Assembly (NCBI RefSeq): GCF_001570625.1
Contig: NZ_BBQT01000016.1
Location: 1-64,000, forward strand
Origin: Syntrophomonas wolfei subsp. methylbutyratica
GTDB lineage: Bacteria; Bacillota; Syntrophomonadia; Syntrophomonadales; Syntrophomonadaceae
Length of the DNA: 64,000 nucleotides
Direction of reading: 5' to 3'
The notes beneath the pieces are model-generated. The model saw only the letters and a program-made list of their open reading frames with translations, was not told the origin of the DNA and made no database searches. Of the stretch, positions 34,398 through 43,120 are shown in pieces (positions within the stretch are counted from its first letter, which is position 1; each line of letters begins with the position of its first letter). The translations under genes were made by a program, and so were the position numbers.

Positions 34398-34883
34398 CTA
34401 GTCAGACTGTTCCGCCATGAAGCATACCAATGATTCGGGCATACCTGATTTCTCAGCGATTTGAGCCATGGAGTATCCCTCTTTGATAAAGCGCTGCACC
34501 ATTACAGGGAGCGGTTCCGAAACCTCTATTATGAAGCCGTCCGGATCATAAATACGAAAGCCCTGTTGTCCCCAGGGATGTTCCATGATAGGGTGGATGA
34601 CACGCTCAGGGTTAATGCTGCACCTTTTCCAGGCTTGCTCCAGACTAGACGATTCAAAATACAGCTCGAAGGCAGGGAGGGCGTTTTCTATGTTTGGTTT
34701 CGGCGTATCTTCGAAGATAATCCCCAGAGCGGCATCCCGCTGCCATATTGAAAACCCCCCTTCATAAATGACATTGGGACCGTTGTCCATCATAACGGTT
34801 TGCCCTAATAGTTCTTCATAAAATTCCCGTGAGGTCACGATATTTTTCACCAGAATAACCGAAGACGAAAACTTAATATTCAT
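34398..34883 (-). CDS. VOC/glyoxalase-like protein with C-terminal helix extension
   Basis: 161 residues. The N-terminal 115 residues form a vicinal-oxygen-chelate domain (VILVKNIVTSREFYEELLGQTV, GGFSIWQ, FRIYDPDGFIIEVSEPL), the fold of glyoxalases and bleomycin-resistance proteins. The C-terminal 40 residues (YSMAQIAEKSGMPESLVCFMAEQ) look like a short helix-turn-helix-like addition. The usual metal-ligand His at the start of the domain is not evident, so a binding role is as likely as catalysis. A ribosome site GGAGG lies just upstream. Confidence 0.8.
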   Translation of the reverse strand: MNIKFSSSVILVKNIVTSREFYEELLGQTVMMDNGPNVIYEGGFSIWQRDAALGIIFEDTPKPNIENALPAFELYFESSSLEQAWKRCSINPERVIHPIMEHPWGQQGFRIYDPDGFIIEVSEPLPVMVQRFIKEGYSMAQIAEKSGMPESLVCFMAEQSD

Positions 34884-34913
34884 AGTTTCCTCCTGTTGAA
34901 GTTTTTTCTTAAT

Positions 34914-35252
34914 TTACCGTTTTAAATAGGGCTGGTCTTGAAAAAAACCGACATCAGAAAAAAGGTGCCGGAATTCACTGGGAGTAAAACCGGATAGTTC
35001 TTTGAATTCTCTGCAAAAATAAGACTGATCGCTAAATCCCCGATTATGAGCGATTGCAGTTAAATCCTGGCCTACGAGGATCTCCTTATAAGCTCGGCGA
35101 AATCTTACGATCCGACAATAAAGCTTGGGGCCTATTCCCACACAATTTCGAAAAATGCGCTGCAGGTGCCGGGCTGAAAAGCCGGTCTCTATCTCGAGAT
35201 TTGCGATCGATACCTCACCGTTGTGTTCGCGGATGAATTGCAAAATATGCAT
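34914..35252 (-). CDS. AraC-family DNA-binding domain, probably truncated
   Basis: 112 residues comprising essentially only the AraC/XylS C-terminal double HTH: IREHNGEVSIANLEIETGFSARHLQRIF and ILVGQDLTAIAHNRGFSDQSYFCREFK, then SGFTPSEFRHLF. Full-length AraC regulators carry an N-terminal ligand domain. Upstream of 35252 the same frame runs about 18 codons more and meets a stop, and no matching sensor domain is visible. It is probably a truncated remnant, though small AraC proteins of the SoxS type exist. Confidence 0.65.
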   Translation of the reverse strand: MHILQFIREHNGEVSIANLEIETGFSARHLQRIFRNCVGIGPKLYCRIVRFRRAYKEILVGQDLTAIAHNRGFSDQSYFCREFKELSGFTPSEFRHLFSDVGFFQDQPYLKR

Positions 35253-35386
35253 TACTCGTAGGTCAGGGTGTTGCGAATGTTCGCCTTTAGCATGGCATAT
35301 TTATCCGGCAAAAACAAGCATTTACCGTATAGTAACATACTGTACAGTCCCGGCACCTCTCCTGTATGAAAGGTTCACCCTATTTC

Positions 35387-36562
35387 CTACATAGTTTCAT
35401 TGGATTCGTGGTATAAGGTATGGCTTTTTTTTATTGTCATAACCGCTGATACGATAAATGCTGCCAACAGGGCAAAGGTCAGAACAGTGAATATCATCCG
35501 TATGCTGTAATTGCCGCTGATTATCCCCACCAGGCTTAAAACAAGCGGAGAGACAAATTGGCCCAGATAGAAGCAGCCGCCTACCAGTGCGGTGGCACGG
35601 GGCCGCATCTCTTCCGAAACCACGGAAGTTGTTTGCAAATATATCAAGGGCATTAGTATGCCGAAGCCCAGACCAAACACGGCTAATCCTGCCAACACTG
35701 TATAGATGTTATGACTGAGGCTGAGCAGGGCAAAACCGGCGACCAATAAAAGTAAACCACCGGGGACGGTATAGGATTTAAACCGGGAATAAACAGTCTG
35801 AAATTTGACGCCGGCCCCAAAAACGAAAATATTGGTTAAGCCCAGTGCCAGACCGGTGGTATTGGCATTGCCCCAACCTTGGTTCTGGATAAACAAGGCC
35901 AAGCTGGTAACTATGGCGAAGAATACTATCAATAATCCGAAGGTTAATATAGCAGTGTAGTAAATAGATGACGGCAGGGGTTGAGCTTTGAATTCACTAT
36001 CGGCGGCGCTTTCCTTTTCCAATTTGGGCAAGAAGCAAAGCACCAGGAATAATACGGCGAAACCCAGGGCATATATACTAAATGACCATCTCCAACTGAT
36101 AACTGCCACTATGCCGGATAAAACAGTAGCAATAATGCCGCCTAAACTTGATACGGCCGTAGACATACCCATAAGGCGACCCCTTTCATCTCCGGTATAA
36201 TAGTCGGCAATTAAGCTTATGGACAGCGGCATAATCAGGCCTACTCCCAAGCCCAGAATACCTCGCAATACGAGCAAAGCGCTAAAAGAGTCAACCATTC
36301 CCGCTCCCAAGCCGCCAACAAGGTAAAGGCTTAAACCGATTAGCAGTATACTGCGTTTTTTCATAACTGAAACCAGCCGGCCGGAAATTAAACCCCCCAG
36401 GATAATCAAGAGACAGGGGACTGTCAAAACCATTTTTATGGAATTAGAACCGATATGGGGAAAAGCCCGGGCGATTTCGGCCAGGGCCGGAGCTACTGCG
36501 GCCCCGGACATTACGGTAAGCAGTGAAATAGATAGAATGGTAACTTTCAACCATTTGTTCAC
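35387..36562 (-). CDS. MFS transporter, probably drug efflux
   Basis: 391 residues from a GTG at 36562 with AAGGAG eight bases upstream. About 12 membrane helices are predicted by eye; the signature between helices 2 and 3 is GRLVSVMKKRS, and the motif C-like stretch GLGVGLIMPLS is present. The length fits a 12-helix drug:H+ antiporter. The gene is preceded by a short open frame with a strong ribosome site and by a MarR-type operator, with the marR gene upstream on the same strand, so induction by a toxic compound is the probable logic. The substrate is unknown. Confidence 0.85.
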   Translation of the reverse strand: MNKWLKVTILSISLLTVMSGAAVAPALAEIARAFPHIGSNSIKMVLTVPCLLIILGGLISGRLVSVMKKRSILLIGLSLYLVGGLGAGMVDSFSALLVLRGILGLGVGLIMPLSISLIADYYTGDERGRLMGMSTAVSSLGGIIATVLSGIVAVISWRWSFSIYALGFAVLFLVLCFLPKLEKESAADSEFKAQPLPSSIYYTAILTFGLLIVFFAIVTSLALFIQNQGWGNANTTGLALGLTNIFVFGAGVKFQTVYSRFKSYTVPGGLLLLVAGFALLSLSHNIYTVLAGLAVFGLGFGILMPLIYLQTTSVVSEEMRPRATALVGGCFYLGQFVSPLVLSLVGIISGNYSIRMIFTVLTFALLAAFIVSAVMTIKKSHTLYHESNETM

Positions 36563-36666
36563 AATATCATCTCCTTATATAAACGGTTGCAGATTAATAA
36601 GGGAACTACACATATTAAGCGCTTACTAAGATACAGTATTTTAAATTTCTCATCACTGTTATTCAT
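36559..36666 (-). CDS. Possible 35-residue leader peptide of the MFS gene
   Basis: AAGGAGG precedes an ATG at 36666 that opens 35 codons; the TGA stop overlaps the GTG start of the transporter by four bases. The peptide (MNNSDEKFK, then a hydrophobic LICVVPLLIC region) has no family. Its strong ribosome site, better than that of many genes here, and the stop/start overlap suggest a translated leader that couples or attenuates expression of the efflux gene, as known for some antibiotic-inducible genes. This is inferred from the layout only. Confidence 0.45.
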   Translation of the reverse strand: MNNSDEKFKILYLSKRLICVVPLLICNRLYKEMIL

Positions 36667-36694
36667 TCGATTGCCTCCTTGCAGGAATTTATGC

Positions 36695-36709
36695 GTATAT
36701 ATGCTATAC
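36695..36709 (-). promoter_or_regulatory. MarR-type operator before the MFS unit
   Basis: GTATAT-ATG-CTATAC is an inverted repeat with 6-bp arms (one mismatch) and a 3-bp centre, the same architecture and nearly the same sequence as the site in the marR promoter at 37268-37282. A further half site CTATAC is at 36758-36763. It lies about 30 bp upstream of the leader start, suiting repression of the efflux unit. Confidence 0.6.
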
Positions 36710-36781
36710 TCTTATCCTAAAAAATATACAGAATAGAAGTTGAGCAGTGTTTAGCAGCTATACTGTTTTGGTAAAAAAATA

Positions 36782-37258
36782 TCATTCGCTTTTACCTTTT
36801 TCATAATCATCAATCCTGTTATCAAGTAAGTCCAAGAAATCGGTAAGGAATGCAATATGTTCCGGAGATGCCTCCTTTAAGATTTCATGGATGAGGTCGT
36901 CAAATTCCTGATGAAGCTTTTCATGATTAACATAAGCTGTTTCACCCTTGGGAGTTAATTTCAAAACAAGCTTTGATTGGTTGCTGTCATCCTTATCCTT
37001 TACAACCATTCCTTTCTTCTCAAGCCTCATGACGATCTGAGAAACTGCACCCTTCGTCACCTCCAGTAAATCGGCAAGGCCTGTCACATGAATGCCCTCA
37101 TTTTCTTTAATGGATTTAATCATGTGAATCTCCGCCTCAAAAAGTGGTTCGTCCGTACCGTAATTGCGGGTTTTTTTATCAAGCTCCAAAAGCTTCCACA
37201 CTATACGCAAGAGTGTAAAGCTAATTTTGTTTTTGTTTTTACTATCTTTTATCAGCAT
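36782..37258 (-). CDS. MarR-family transcriptional repressor
   Basis: 158 residues, normal for MarR. The winged HTH is clear: HVTGLADLLEVTKGAVSQIVMRLEKKGMVV, followed by the wing (DKDDSNQSKLVLKLTPKG) and a C-terminal dimerisation helix. It lies upstream of the MFS gene on the same strand, separated by about 220 bp containing its own operator, so it probably represses both itself and the transporter. The start codon lacks a clear ribosome site, so the exact start is less certain. Confidence 0.85.
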   Translation of the reverse strand: MLIKDSKNKNKISFTLLRIVWKLLELDKKTRNYGTDEPLFEAEIHMIKSIKENEGIHVTGLADLLEVTKGAVSQIVMRLEKKGMVVKDKDDSNQSKLVLKLTPKGETAYVNHEKLHQEFDDLIHEILKEASPEHIAFLTDFLDLLDNRIDDYEKGKSE

Positions 37259-37264
37259 AGCATT

Positions 37265-37293
37265 AGTGTATAGGAGCTATACTCTTTTGTCAA
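37265..37293 (-). promoter_or_regulatory. marR promoter with palindromic operator
   Basis: On the minus strand TTGACA (37288-37293) and TACACT (37265-37270) are separated by 17 bp. The perfect palindrome GTATAG-GAG-CTATAC (37268-37282) lies in the spacer and overlaps the -10, an ideal position for autorepression by MarR. The related site at 36695-36709 supports the assignment. Confidence 0.7.
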
Positions 37294-37572
37294 GAAGGAA
37301 ATAACTCGCCGATATTTAAAGGCCTTTTGCACAGCTAAATTGTATGTAAGTCCTTGCCCCTTCCTTTTTTAATACAGCTTTTCCTTCTGCAACCCCAAGT
37401 GTCAGGCTTTTTTCGCTCAAATTGGGCTGTGCCCATGCTGGCAGCATGAAACAACTTAGTCTGATCTGATACAGCACCAGATACCATTTATCAACGAACA
37501 TCTTGTGATATTTGTTTGGCGGAATAAGCTCGGCCTCCAGAAATTAATTTTATATAAATATGAAAAGAGCGC

Positions 37573-37603
37573 TTGACTTTGCCCTAACTGGAAGCCGTAT
37601 ACT
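37573..37603 (+). promoter_or_regulatory. MerR-type promoter with 19-bp spacer
   Basis: TTGACT (37573-37578) and TATACT (37598-37603) are separated by 19 bp instead of 17. Overlong spacers are the hallmark of promoters activated by MerR-family proteins through DNA distortion. It lies 40 bp upstream of a MerR-family gene, so autoregulation is likely. A clear dyad in the spacer is not evident. Confidence 0.6.
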
Positions 37604-37643
37604 CCAATCAGAACATGTTCAAATTACATCGGGTGGTGATTCT

Positions 37644-38441
37644 ATGCTTACAATCGGAGAATTCTCCAAAATCAGCAGGGTATCTACCAAGACGCTCCGC
37701 TATTACGATCAGATAGGGCTTCTCAAGCCCGGATTTGTCAGCAAGGACTCCGGCTACCGCTATTACGAAGTCTCTCAGCTTCGGGACATGCTGCTGATTA
37801 CGAGGCTAAAGCGGTATCGGTTTTCTTTGCCTGAGATTTCCGCCGTTCTGGCCACAAGGGACAACAGCCGTCTGGGCGAACTCCTACAAGCCAAAAAAGA
37901 GGAGTTCCTGCTGCATATCAACGACCAGCAGCACATCCTGCTGCAGATGGAGCAGGACATTGCGAAAATAGAAAGGTGTGAGAATATAATGCAAGCGGAT
38001 TATTTGGTTAAAACCGTTGAGATGCACCCTATGACTATCTTCAGCCACAGGAAGAATATGGGTCTGGAAGACCTTGATGCCGCTTTTGCCGCTATGTTTG
38101 CCGAAATGGAAAGAAAGAAAATAAACCCCAGCGGCCCGTATTTGATTATCTATCATGATGAGGTATTTGACCACGACAATTCCGATATGGAGATTGCCGT
38201 GCAAATTGCAGGCGGAGCAGGGGAACATATCAGGGATTTGTCTCCGGGATTTTGCTGCTTTGCTACACACATAGGCCCTTATGACAATCTGGGAGAGTGC
38301 TACGCTGCCCTGAGCGAATGGATTGAACGTGAAGGCTATGTCATTGCAGGTCCGCCGTTTGATCTCTATGTGAAAGACTTTTCCCATGGTGTTTCGCTCA
38401 GCGAATATGTAACAGAGGTTTATTTTCCCATCAAAAAGTAA
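37644..38441 (+). CDS. MerR-family regulator with GyrI-like ligand domain
   Basis: 265 residues from ATG 37644; the frame is open upstream to 37560, but that portion covers the promoter. The MerR HTH is at the N-terminus (LTIGEFSKISRVSTKTLRYYDQIGLLKP, then SGYRYY), followed by a coiled-coil dimerisation helix (about 75-115) and a C-terminal GyrI/BmrR-like effector domain (ending in SEYVTEVYFPIKK). Such proteins bind cationic or lipophilic compounds and activate efflux genes. The adjacent MFS transporter is a possible target, although it has its own MarR control. Confidence 0.88.
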   Translation: MLTIGEFSKISRVSTKTLRYYDQIGLLKPGFVSKDSGYRYYEVSQLRDMLLITRLKRYRFSLPEISAVLATRDNSRLGELLQAKKEEFLLHINDQQHILLQMEQDIAKIERCENIMQADYLVKTVEMHPMTIFSHRKNMGLEDLDAAFAAMFAEMERKKINPSGPYLIIYHDEVFDHDNSDMEIAVQIAGGAGEHIRDLSPGFCCFATHIGPYDNLGECYAALSEWIEREGYVIAGPPFDLYVKDFSHGVSLSEYVTEVYFPIKK

Positions 38442-38458
38442 TTGCACTGGATAGCATG

Positions 38459-38494
38459 AAAGGCAGGGGGAACCTGTGGAATCTCCCTGCCTTT
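38459..38494 (+). terminator. Hairpin after the MerR gene
   Basis: AAAGGCAGGG and CCCTGCCTTT form a 10-bp perfect stem around a 16-nt loop. The T tract is short (TTTCG), so this may be a weak or factor-assisted terminator. It lies 18 bp after the stop of the MerR-family gene. Confidence 0.55.
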
Positions 38495-38636
38495 CGCTTC
38501 TGCTTATCGCTCCAGCTCGCAACGTTTTTTACCTATTGCACCGGGGGTTAACCGTTTTTTACAGTCAAAACATTATCAATGCTAAGCAGGTCAGTCCCGG
38601 GAAAAACAAAAAAACCCGCTCTTCTGTCAAGAGGAA

Positions 38637-38665
38637 TTGAAAAACGCTCGACTATAGCATACAAT
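38637..38665 (+). promoter_or_regulatory. Sigma-A-type promoter
   Basis: TTGAAA (38637-38642), a 17-bp spacer and TACAAT (38660-38665) form a good housekeeping promoter about 35 bp before the next gene. It should drive the peptidoglycan-binding-like protein and probably the sigma-54 activator behind it. Confidence 0.65.
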
Positions 38666-38700
38666 AGATTTAATAATGATGTTTAATGGGGAGGAGTTCG

Positions 38701-39192
38701 ATGCGGAAAGGTTACTTTTTCTTTATGATCCTGGTGCTCGCATCAGCGGTTATTCTGGGCTCTACTATCGGCCTTATAAGTAATGTAAGCTACATAGTTC
38801 AACACACGGACCTTCTTAAGACCCAATCTGCTGAACCGTCTTCTGAAGGTAATATTAACGATGCCACTACTCCGGTTGTACCCCAACCAGCCGGAGATGC
38901 ATCTTCCCAGGATTTGAACCAGGCCAATTCCAGTTCTTCATTTGCATCTTCATCATCCAGCAGTTCCGAGTATATGGTTATAAGCCAGGAAGAAAAAGAA
39001 CAGATCCAACGAATGCTTTTCAGCCTGGGCATGGACGAAAAAGATGATTTGAACCAGTTTGTACGTGAATTTCAAAAGAAGAATGCCCTTGAAGCCACTG
39101 GGATTCTGGACTCACAAACTCTGGATACCATAATAAAACAAACGACTCTTCAGGAAGTTAGCCGTAGCCTGAACCGCGGTATCAATGTCTGA
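38701..39192 (+). CDS. Membrane-anchored protein with peptidoglycan-binding-like domain
   Basis: 163 residues from ATG 38701 with GGGGAGG upstream. An N-terminal helix ([20 protein letters not shown]) anchors or exports the protein. A Ser/Pro/Asn-rich linker with a long serine stretch (about residues 45-95) follows. The C-terminal 60 residues ([16 protein letters not shown], then [21 protein letters not shown]) resemble the PG_binding_1 three-helix domain, which docks to cell-wall peptidoglycan. It lies 32 bp before the sigma-54 regulator and is probably co-transcribed, but a functional link is not evident. Confidence 0.7.
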   Translation: MRKGYFFFMILVLASAVILGSTIGLISNVSYIVQHTDLLKTQSAEPSSEGNINDATTPVVPQPAGDASSQDLNQANSSSSFASSSSSSSEYMVISQEEKEQIQRMLFSLGMDEKDDLNQFVREFQKKNALEATGILDSQTLDTIIKQTTLQEVSRSLNRGINV

Positions 39193-39224
39193 TCACTACC
39201 AGCAGAAGACCTGAGGTGAAGCTG

Positions 39225-40889
39225 ATGTCGCTCAATCTTGAACTTCACTCCCATGACTTGCTTTTATATCCGATTCTGCAAAACATTGATGAAGGCATAC
39301 TCATAACCGACACCTCACTAAATATTATTTTTTGCAATGAGAACGCAGGAAAGATATTGGGCCTTAATCCTAATCAAATACTGGGTCAAAATGTAGATTG
39401 TCTAAACCCTCATTTAACCTTTGATAATATACTCAAAGGTCCGCATAGGATAGTTAAAGACATCAAAGTGATTAATGAAGATGAAGTAAATGTAACCCGG
39501 GGTTTACTGGAGATAAGACCCAAATGCTATGCCGCCTATGCCATTTTGCGTACTATCGACAGTTTTAAGGAGTACCAATTAAATTCTCTTCTGCAAACTC
39601 CTTATGAAGGTATAGCAGTTTTTGATAAAAATGCCCATCTGCTGTATTCCAATGAACTTTGCCAGGGGTTTTTCCCCTCCAATTCCACCAACGAGTTGAA
39701 CCAAATAATGGGCGCGCTGATCCCTTGGACCAACCTGCAACAAGCCATAGACCGGGGAAAAACATTTTCCACTGAAGTACTATCACCTGATGGACAGGCC
39801 CTAAGATTGGTTTTCCTTCCTATTATGCGGCATAACCGGAGCCTGGGAGTTATCGTAAAGAGCAGTCCGGTGGAGTTAAGCCGAGTAAATGAATGGGAAC
39901 AGCTTTTGGAACAATACCAGCAAGGGACGGCCAGATATTCCTTAAACCACATAGTGGGAAATAATCAGCATATTTGTGAGCAAAAAGCTCTGGCTGCCCG
40001 GGCCGCTCGCAGCGTGTCAACCGTACTCATTACCGGGGAAAGTGGTACGGGAAAAGAGATTTTTGCTCATGCCATACATAATATGAGCCCGCGCCGCAAA
40101 GGTCCTTTTGTCAAGGTAAACTGCGCAGCGGTACCTGAGACATTACTGGAATCGGAGCTTTTTGGTTATAACGAAGGTGCATTTACTGGAGCCCTCAAAG
40201 AAGGTAAACCGGGGAAATTTGAGCTGGCCAACCATGGAACCATTTTCCTGGATGAAATTGCGGATATGTCATTGTCCATGCAAGCTAAACTGCTAAGGGT
40301 ACTACAAGAAAGAGAAGTAGAACGCATTGGCAGTCTCAGCAGCACCAAAGTAAACATCCGGGTAATCGCGGCCACCAATCAGAACCTGGCAGAGCTGGTT
40401 AGTGAGAACAAGTTTCGGGAAGACCTTTTCTACCGCCTGAATGTAATTGTCCTTAACCTGATTCCCTTGAGGCAGCGGGTTGATGACATTCCTTTGCTGA
40501 GCCACCATCTCCTGCATCGCCTTAACCAGGAACTGGGAACCAGAGTAGAAAAAATAAACCCGGAAGTTATACAAAGTTTCTGTTCTTATGACTGGCCGGG
40601 AAACATTCGCGAGTTGGAAAATACTATTGAGCGGGCTGTAAACTTCTGTGAAGGCAACACTATTACGATAAACGATATTCCCGATAACATAATCCAAAGA
40701 AAAAACCATTATTCCTCCACTACAGGGTCTCATTCCAGTTTGGGCAATATTCTGGGTAAGCAGGAAAAAGCGCTTATAGAAGAAGTGTTGAAGAATTGCG
40801 GCGGCAACAAGAGTAAGGCCGCCAAAACCCTCAATATCCATAGATCAGTACTTTATAGGAAACTACATAAATATGATATAAAACTGTAA
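39225..40889 (+). CDS. Sigma-54-dependent activator with PAS-type sensor
   Basis: 554 residues from ATG 39225 with GAGGTG upstream; a GTG at 39216 is the alternative. The N-terminal 230 residues contain one or two PAS-like domains ([23 protein letters not shown] and [22 protein letters not shown]). The AAA+ domain has Walker A GESGTGKE (about 270), the sigma-54 contact motif GAFTGA (about 315), FLDEIADMS and the [16 protein letters not shown] block. A Fis-type HTH ends the protein ([20 protein letters not shown]). The adjacent hbd gene has a -24/-12 promoter, so this protein probably activates beta-oxidation genes in response to an internal signal. Confidence 0.93.
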   Translation: MSLNLELHSHDLLLYPILQNIDEGILITDTSLNIIFCNENAGKILGLNPNQILGQNVDCLNPHLTFDNILKGPHRIVKDIKVINEDEVNVTRGLLEIRPKCYAAYAILRTIDSFKEYQLNSLLQTPYEGIAVFDKNAHLLYSNELCQGFFPSNSTNELNQIMGALIPWTNLQQAIDRGKTFSTEVLSPDGQALRLVFLPIMRHNRSLGVIVKSSPVELSRVNEWEQLLEQYQQGTARYSLNHIVGNNQHICEQKALAARAARSVSTVLITGESGTGKEIFAHAIHNMSPRRKGPFVKVNCAAVPETLLESELFGYNEGAFTGALKEGKPGKFELANHGTIFLDEIADMSLSMQAKLLRVLQEREVERIGSLSSTKVNIRVIAATNQNLAELVSENKFREDLFYRLNVIVLNLIPLRQRVDDIPLLSHHLLHRLNQELGTRVEKINPEVIQSFCSYDWPGNIRELENTIERAVNFCEGNTITINDIPDNIIQRKNHYSSTTGSHSSLGNILGKQEKALIEEVLKNCGGNKSKAAKTLNIHRSVLYRKLHKYDIKL

Positions 40890-41100
40890 TAGCTATCGTT
40901 TTGCGGACTTGTGCCTTTTTGTTGCACTGTCTTATTTTGCGTCACACCTCCAAATGCTTAAAACACGGTATTCTTTTTATACGATGTAGCACTTTTGGGA
41001 CAACCTCTTGATCAGGAAAGCTGTTATTCCATATTAAAATAGCTCATAAATACGGATAATATTGGCCCATATGCCGCTTTTCAAAGGCTTCTCAAGGGAT

Positions 41101-41116
41101 TGGTATAATAATTGCA
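41101..41116 (+). promoter_or_regulatory. Sigma-54 (-24/-12) promoter of hbd-crt
   Basis: TGGTATAATAATTGCA has GG at 41102-41103 and GC at 41114-41115 with exactly 10 bp between, and the -12 part TTGCA is consensus. It lies about 150 bp before hbd and 210 bp after the sigma-54 activator gene. A candidate enhancer dyad GACTTGTGC/GCACTGTC (40906-40914 and 40924-40931) lies about 180-200 bp upstream. The gap 40890-41269 otherwise holds no gene. Confidence 0.78.
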
Positions 41117-41269
41117 TGAATTAGCTATAAGATAATATCTCAGTTATTATAGCTTTTCATAGTATTAAATGAGGTAAGGGGGTGGTTTGACTCTCGTTTC
41201 GCCTTAAAGAGAAAAGAAAAGGCTGTATGTACTTATCAGAAAGAAATAATATAAGGGGGTTACAATTTA

Positions 41270-42124
41270 ATGGGATTTAATAATGTTGCTTTACTAGGTG
41301 CAGGAACTATGGGACAGGGTATTGCCTGGGCCATTGCCGCTGCCGGCAAGAATGTTATTCTTTATGATATCGATATGAAATTTGTTGACAAAGCCATCGG
41401 AGCTATCAAAAAAGGTCTGACCAAGGCCGAAGAAAAAGGCAAAGCTGCTCCGGGAACCGCCGATGCCGTAGTAGGCAGAATCAAAGGAACCACCAACTTT
41501 GATGACCTGGCTGCCGGCGATCTTGTTATTGAAGTTGTACCCGAAGTAATGAGCCTTAAGAAAGAGATCTACACCAAACTGGACGCCCTGATGGGACCGG
41601 ATGTCATTCTGGCCACCAACACTTCCTCCCTTTCCATTACCGAAATTGCTGCCATTACCAAGAGATCCGACAAGGTAATAGGCGTACACTTCTTCAACCC
41701 GGCCAATGTAATGAGACTCATCGAGGTAATCCCGGCGGTTCAGACCGCAGATGCCACCGTTGATGCCGTAGTCGAGTTTTCCAAAGAAATCGGCAAGACC
41801 CCGGTTAAAGTTAAAGAGGGTCCCGGCTTTGTGGTTAACAGAATACTCCTGCCCGGCATGAACGAAGCTGCTTTCATTTATTATGAAGGTCTGGCAAGCG
41901 CTGCCGATATCGACACCGCCATGAAGCTCGGTGCGGGTTGGCCGATGGGCCCCTTGACCCTCTGCGACCTGGTTGGTGTTGACATTGCTCTGGCCGTATG
42001 CAACACCCTCTTTGCCGAAACCGGCGATTCCAAATACCGCCCGGCACCCCCGCTGAAACAGTTGGTACGGGCCGGATGGCTGGGAATGAAGACGGGTAAA
42101 GGGTTCTATGATTACAAAAAATAG
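41270..42124 (+). CDS. hbd: 3-hydroxybutyryl-CoA dehydrogenase
   Basis: 284 residues, typical length, with AAGGGGGT before the ATG. The Rossmann motif is GAGTMGQG (10-17), the acidic residue for NAD is in LYDID, and the HFFNPANVM signature with the catalytic His lies near residue 140, followed by GPGFVVNR and the C-terminal dimerisation domain. The enzyme interconverts (S)-3-hydroxybutyryl-CoA and acetoacetyl-CoA with NAD(H). With the next-door crotonase and the thiolase at the right edge, it provides the core of butyrate beta-oxidation, or butyrate synthesis in reverse. Expression probably depends on sigma-54. Confidence 0.95.
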   Translation: MGFNNVALLGAGTMGQGIAWAIAAAGKNVILYDIDMKFVDKAIGAIKKGLTKAEEKGKAAPGTADAVVGRIKGTTNFDDLAAGDLVIEVVPEVMSLKKEIYTKLDALMGPDVILATNTSSLSITEIAAITKRSDKVIGVHFFNPANVMRLIEVIPAVQTADATVDAVVEFSKEIGKTPVKVKEGPGFVVNRILLPGMNEAAFIYYEGLASAADIDTAMKLGAGWPMGPLTLCDLVGVDIALAVCNTLFAETGDSKYRPAPPLKQLVRAGWLGMKTGKGFYDYKK

Positions 42125-42252
42125 TAGACCATCTAATAAATAGATAACTACGGGGGCTTATTGCAAAATACAGCCCCCCGTTTATCGTAATAACTACTTT
42201 GTGATTTGTTTTTCATTCACTTAATTTGAACCATAAAAAGGAGGAGACAGCA

Positions 42253-43035
42253 ATGGCGTTTGAAAATTTGATTCTGGAAAAAGAAGACTATCTTGCTATT
42301 CTCTATATCAACCGTCCCAAGGCCTTAAATGCTCTTAATGCTGAAACCCTGTATGAGATGGAAGAGGCCATAAAGGATATTAAAGCCGACTCCAATATCA
42401 AAGTAGTTATCGTTACCGGTGTCGGTGATAAATCCTTTGTTGCCGGCGCTGACATTACCTTTATGCTGCCCCTGTCCCCTCATGAAGGAAGATTCTTCTC
42501 CGATGTCGGAGAAAGAGTCATGCGACAATTTGAACTCATGGAAAAACCGGTTATTGCAGCAATTAACGGTTTTGCCCTGGGTGGAGGTTGCGAACTGGCC
42601 ATGGCCTGCGATATAAGGCTGGCTTCTGAAAAAGCCGTTTTCGCTCAGCCGGAAGTGGGACTTGGTGTTATTCCCGGCTTCGGCGGAACCCAGAGACTGC
42701 CCCGCCTGGTAGGTGAAGGCCGGGCCAAAGAACTTACCTACACAGCGGATGTCATCAATGCCCAGGAAGCATTTCGCATCGGCCTGGTAAATCATGTTTA
42801 TCCTGCCGAGCAGTTGATGGACGAAGCCAGGAAAATGGCCAAGAAGATTGCCGCCAAGGCTCCCCTGGCTGTCGGTTATGCCAAGTTTGCCATTGGCAAA
42901 GGCATGCAAGTTGACATCGATACCGCCATGAGCATTGAATCCGATATGTTCGGAATGTGCTGTGCCACTGAAGACAAGTTTGAAGGCATGGGTGCTTTTG
43001 TTGAAAAAAGAAAACCCACTTTCAAAGGAAAATAA
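42253..43035 (+). CDS. crt: Enoyl-CoA hydratase (crotonase)
   Basis: 260 residues from ATG 42253 with AAAGGAGGAG; the frame upstream to 42226 lacks a site. The crotonase signature is complete: oxyanion-hole regions SFVAGADI and NGFALGGGCELAMACDI, and the two catalytic Glu in GGCELA and QPEVGLG. The enzyme hydrates crotonyl-CoA to 3-hydroxybutyryl-CoA. It follows hbd by about 130 bp and precedes a strong terminator, so the two genes form one unit under the sigma-54 promoter. The IPGFGGTQRLPRLVG segment is standard for short-chain crotonases. Confidence 0.94.
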   Translation: MAFENLILEKEDYLAILYINRPKALNALNAETLYEMEEAIKDIKADSNIKVVIVTGVGDKSFVAGADITFMLPLSPHEGRFFSDVGERVMRQFELMEKPVIAAINGFALGGGCELAMACDIRLASEKAVFAQPEVGLGVIPGFGGTQRLPRLVGEGRAKELTYTADVINAQEAFRIGLVNHVYPAEQLMDEARKMAKKIAAKAPLAVGYAKFAIGKGMQVDIDTAMSIESDMFGMCCATEDKFEGMGAFVEKRKPTFKGK

Positions 43036-43052
43036 GCCTGGAAAAACTGCCA

Positions 43053-43086
43053 AGGGGGTTCTGCTTTACAGCAGAACCCCCTTTTT
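43053..43086 (+). terminator. Strong terminator after crt
   Basis: AGGGGGTTCTGCT and its exact complement form a 13-bp stem with a TTAC loop, followed by five T residues. It lies 18 bp after the crt stop and closes the hbd-crt operon. Confidence 0.93.
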
Positions 43087-43120
43087 ATACCTGGATAACT
43101 GATTTCAAGCAATTTAAGCA

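Noticed and set aside
37316-37501. Minus-strand 61-codon frame between marR and the MerR-family gene
   Set aside because: No ribosome site, no recognised family, and it does not fit either neighbouring regulatory unit; it may be a relic at most.
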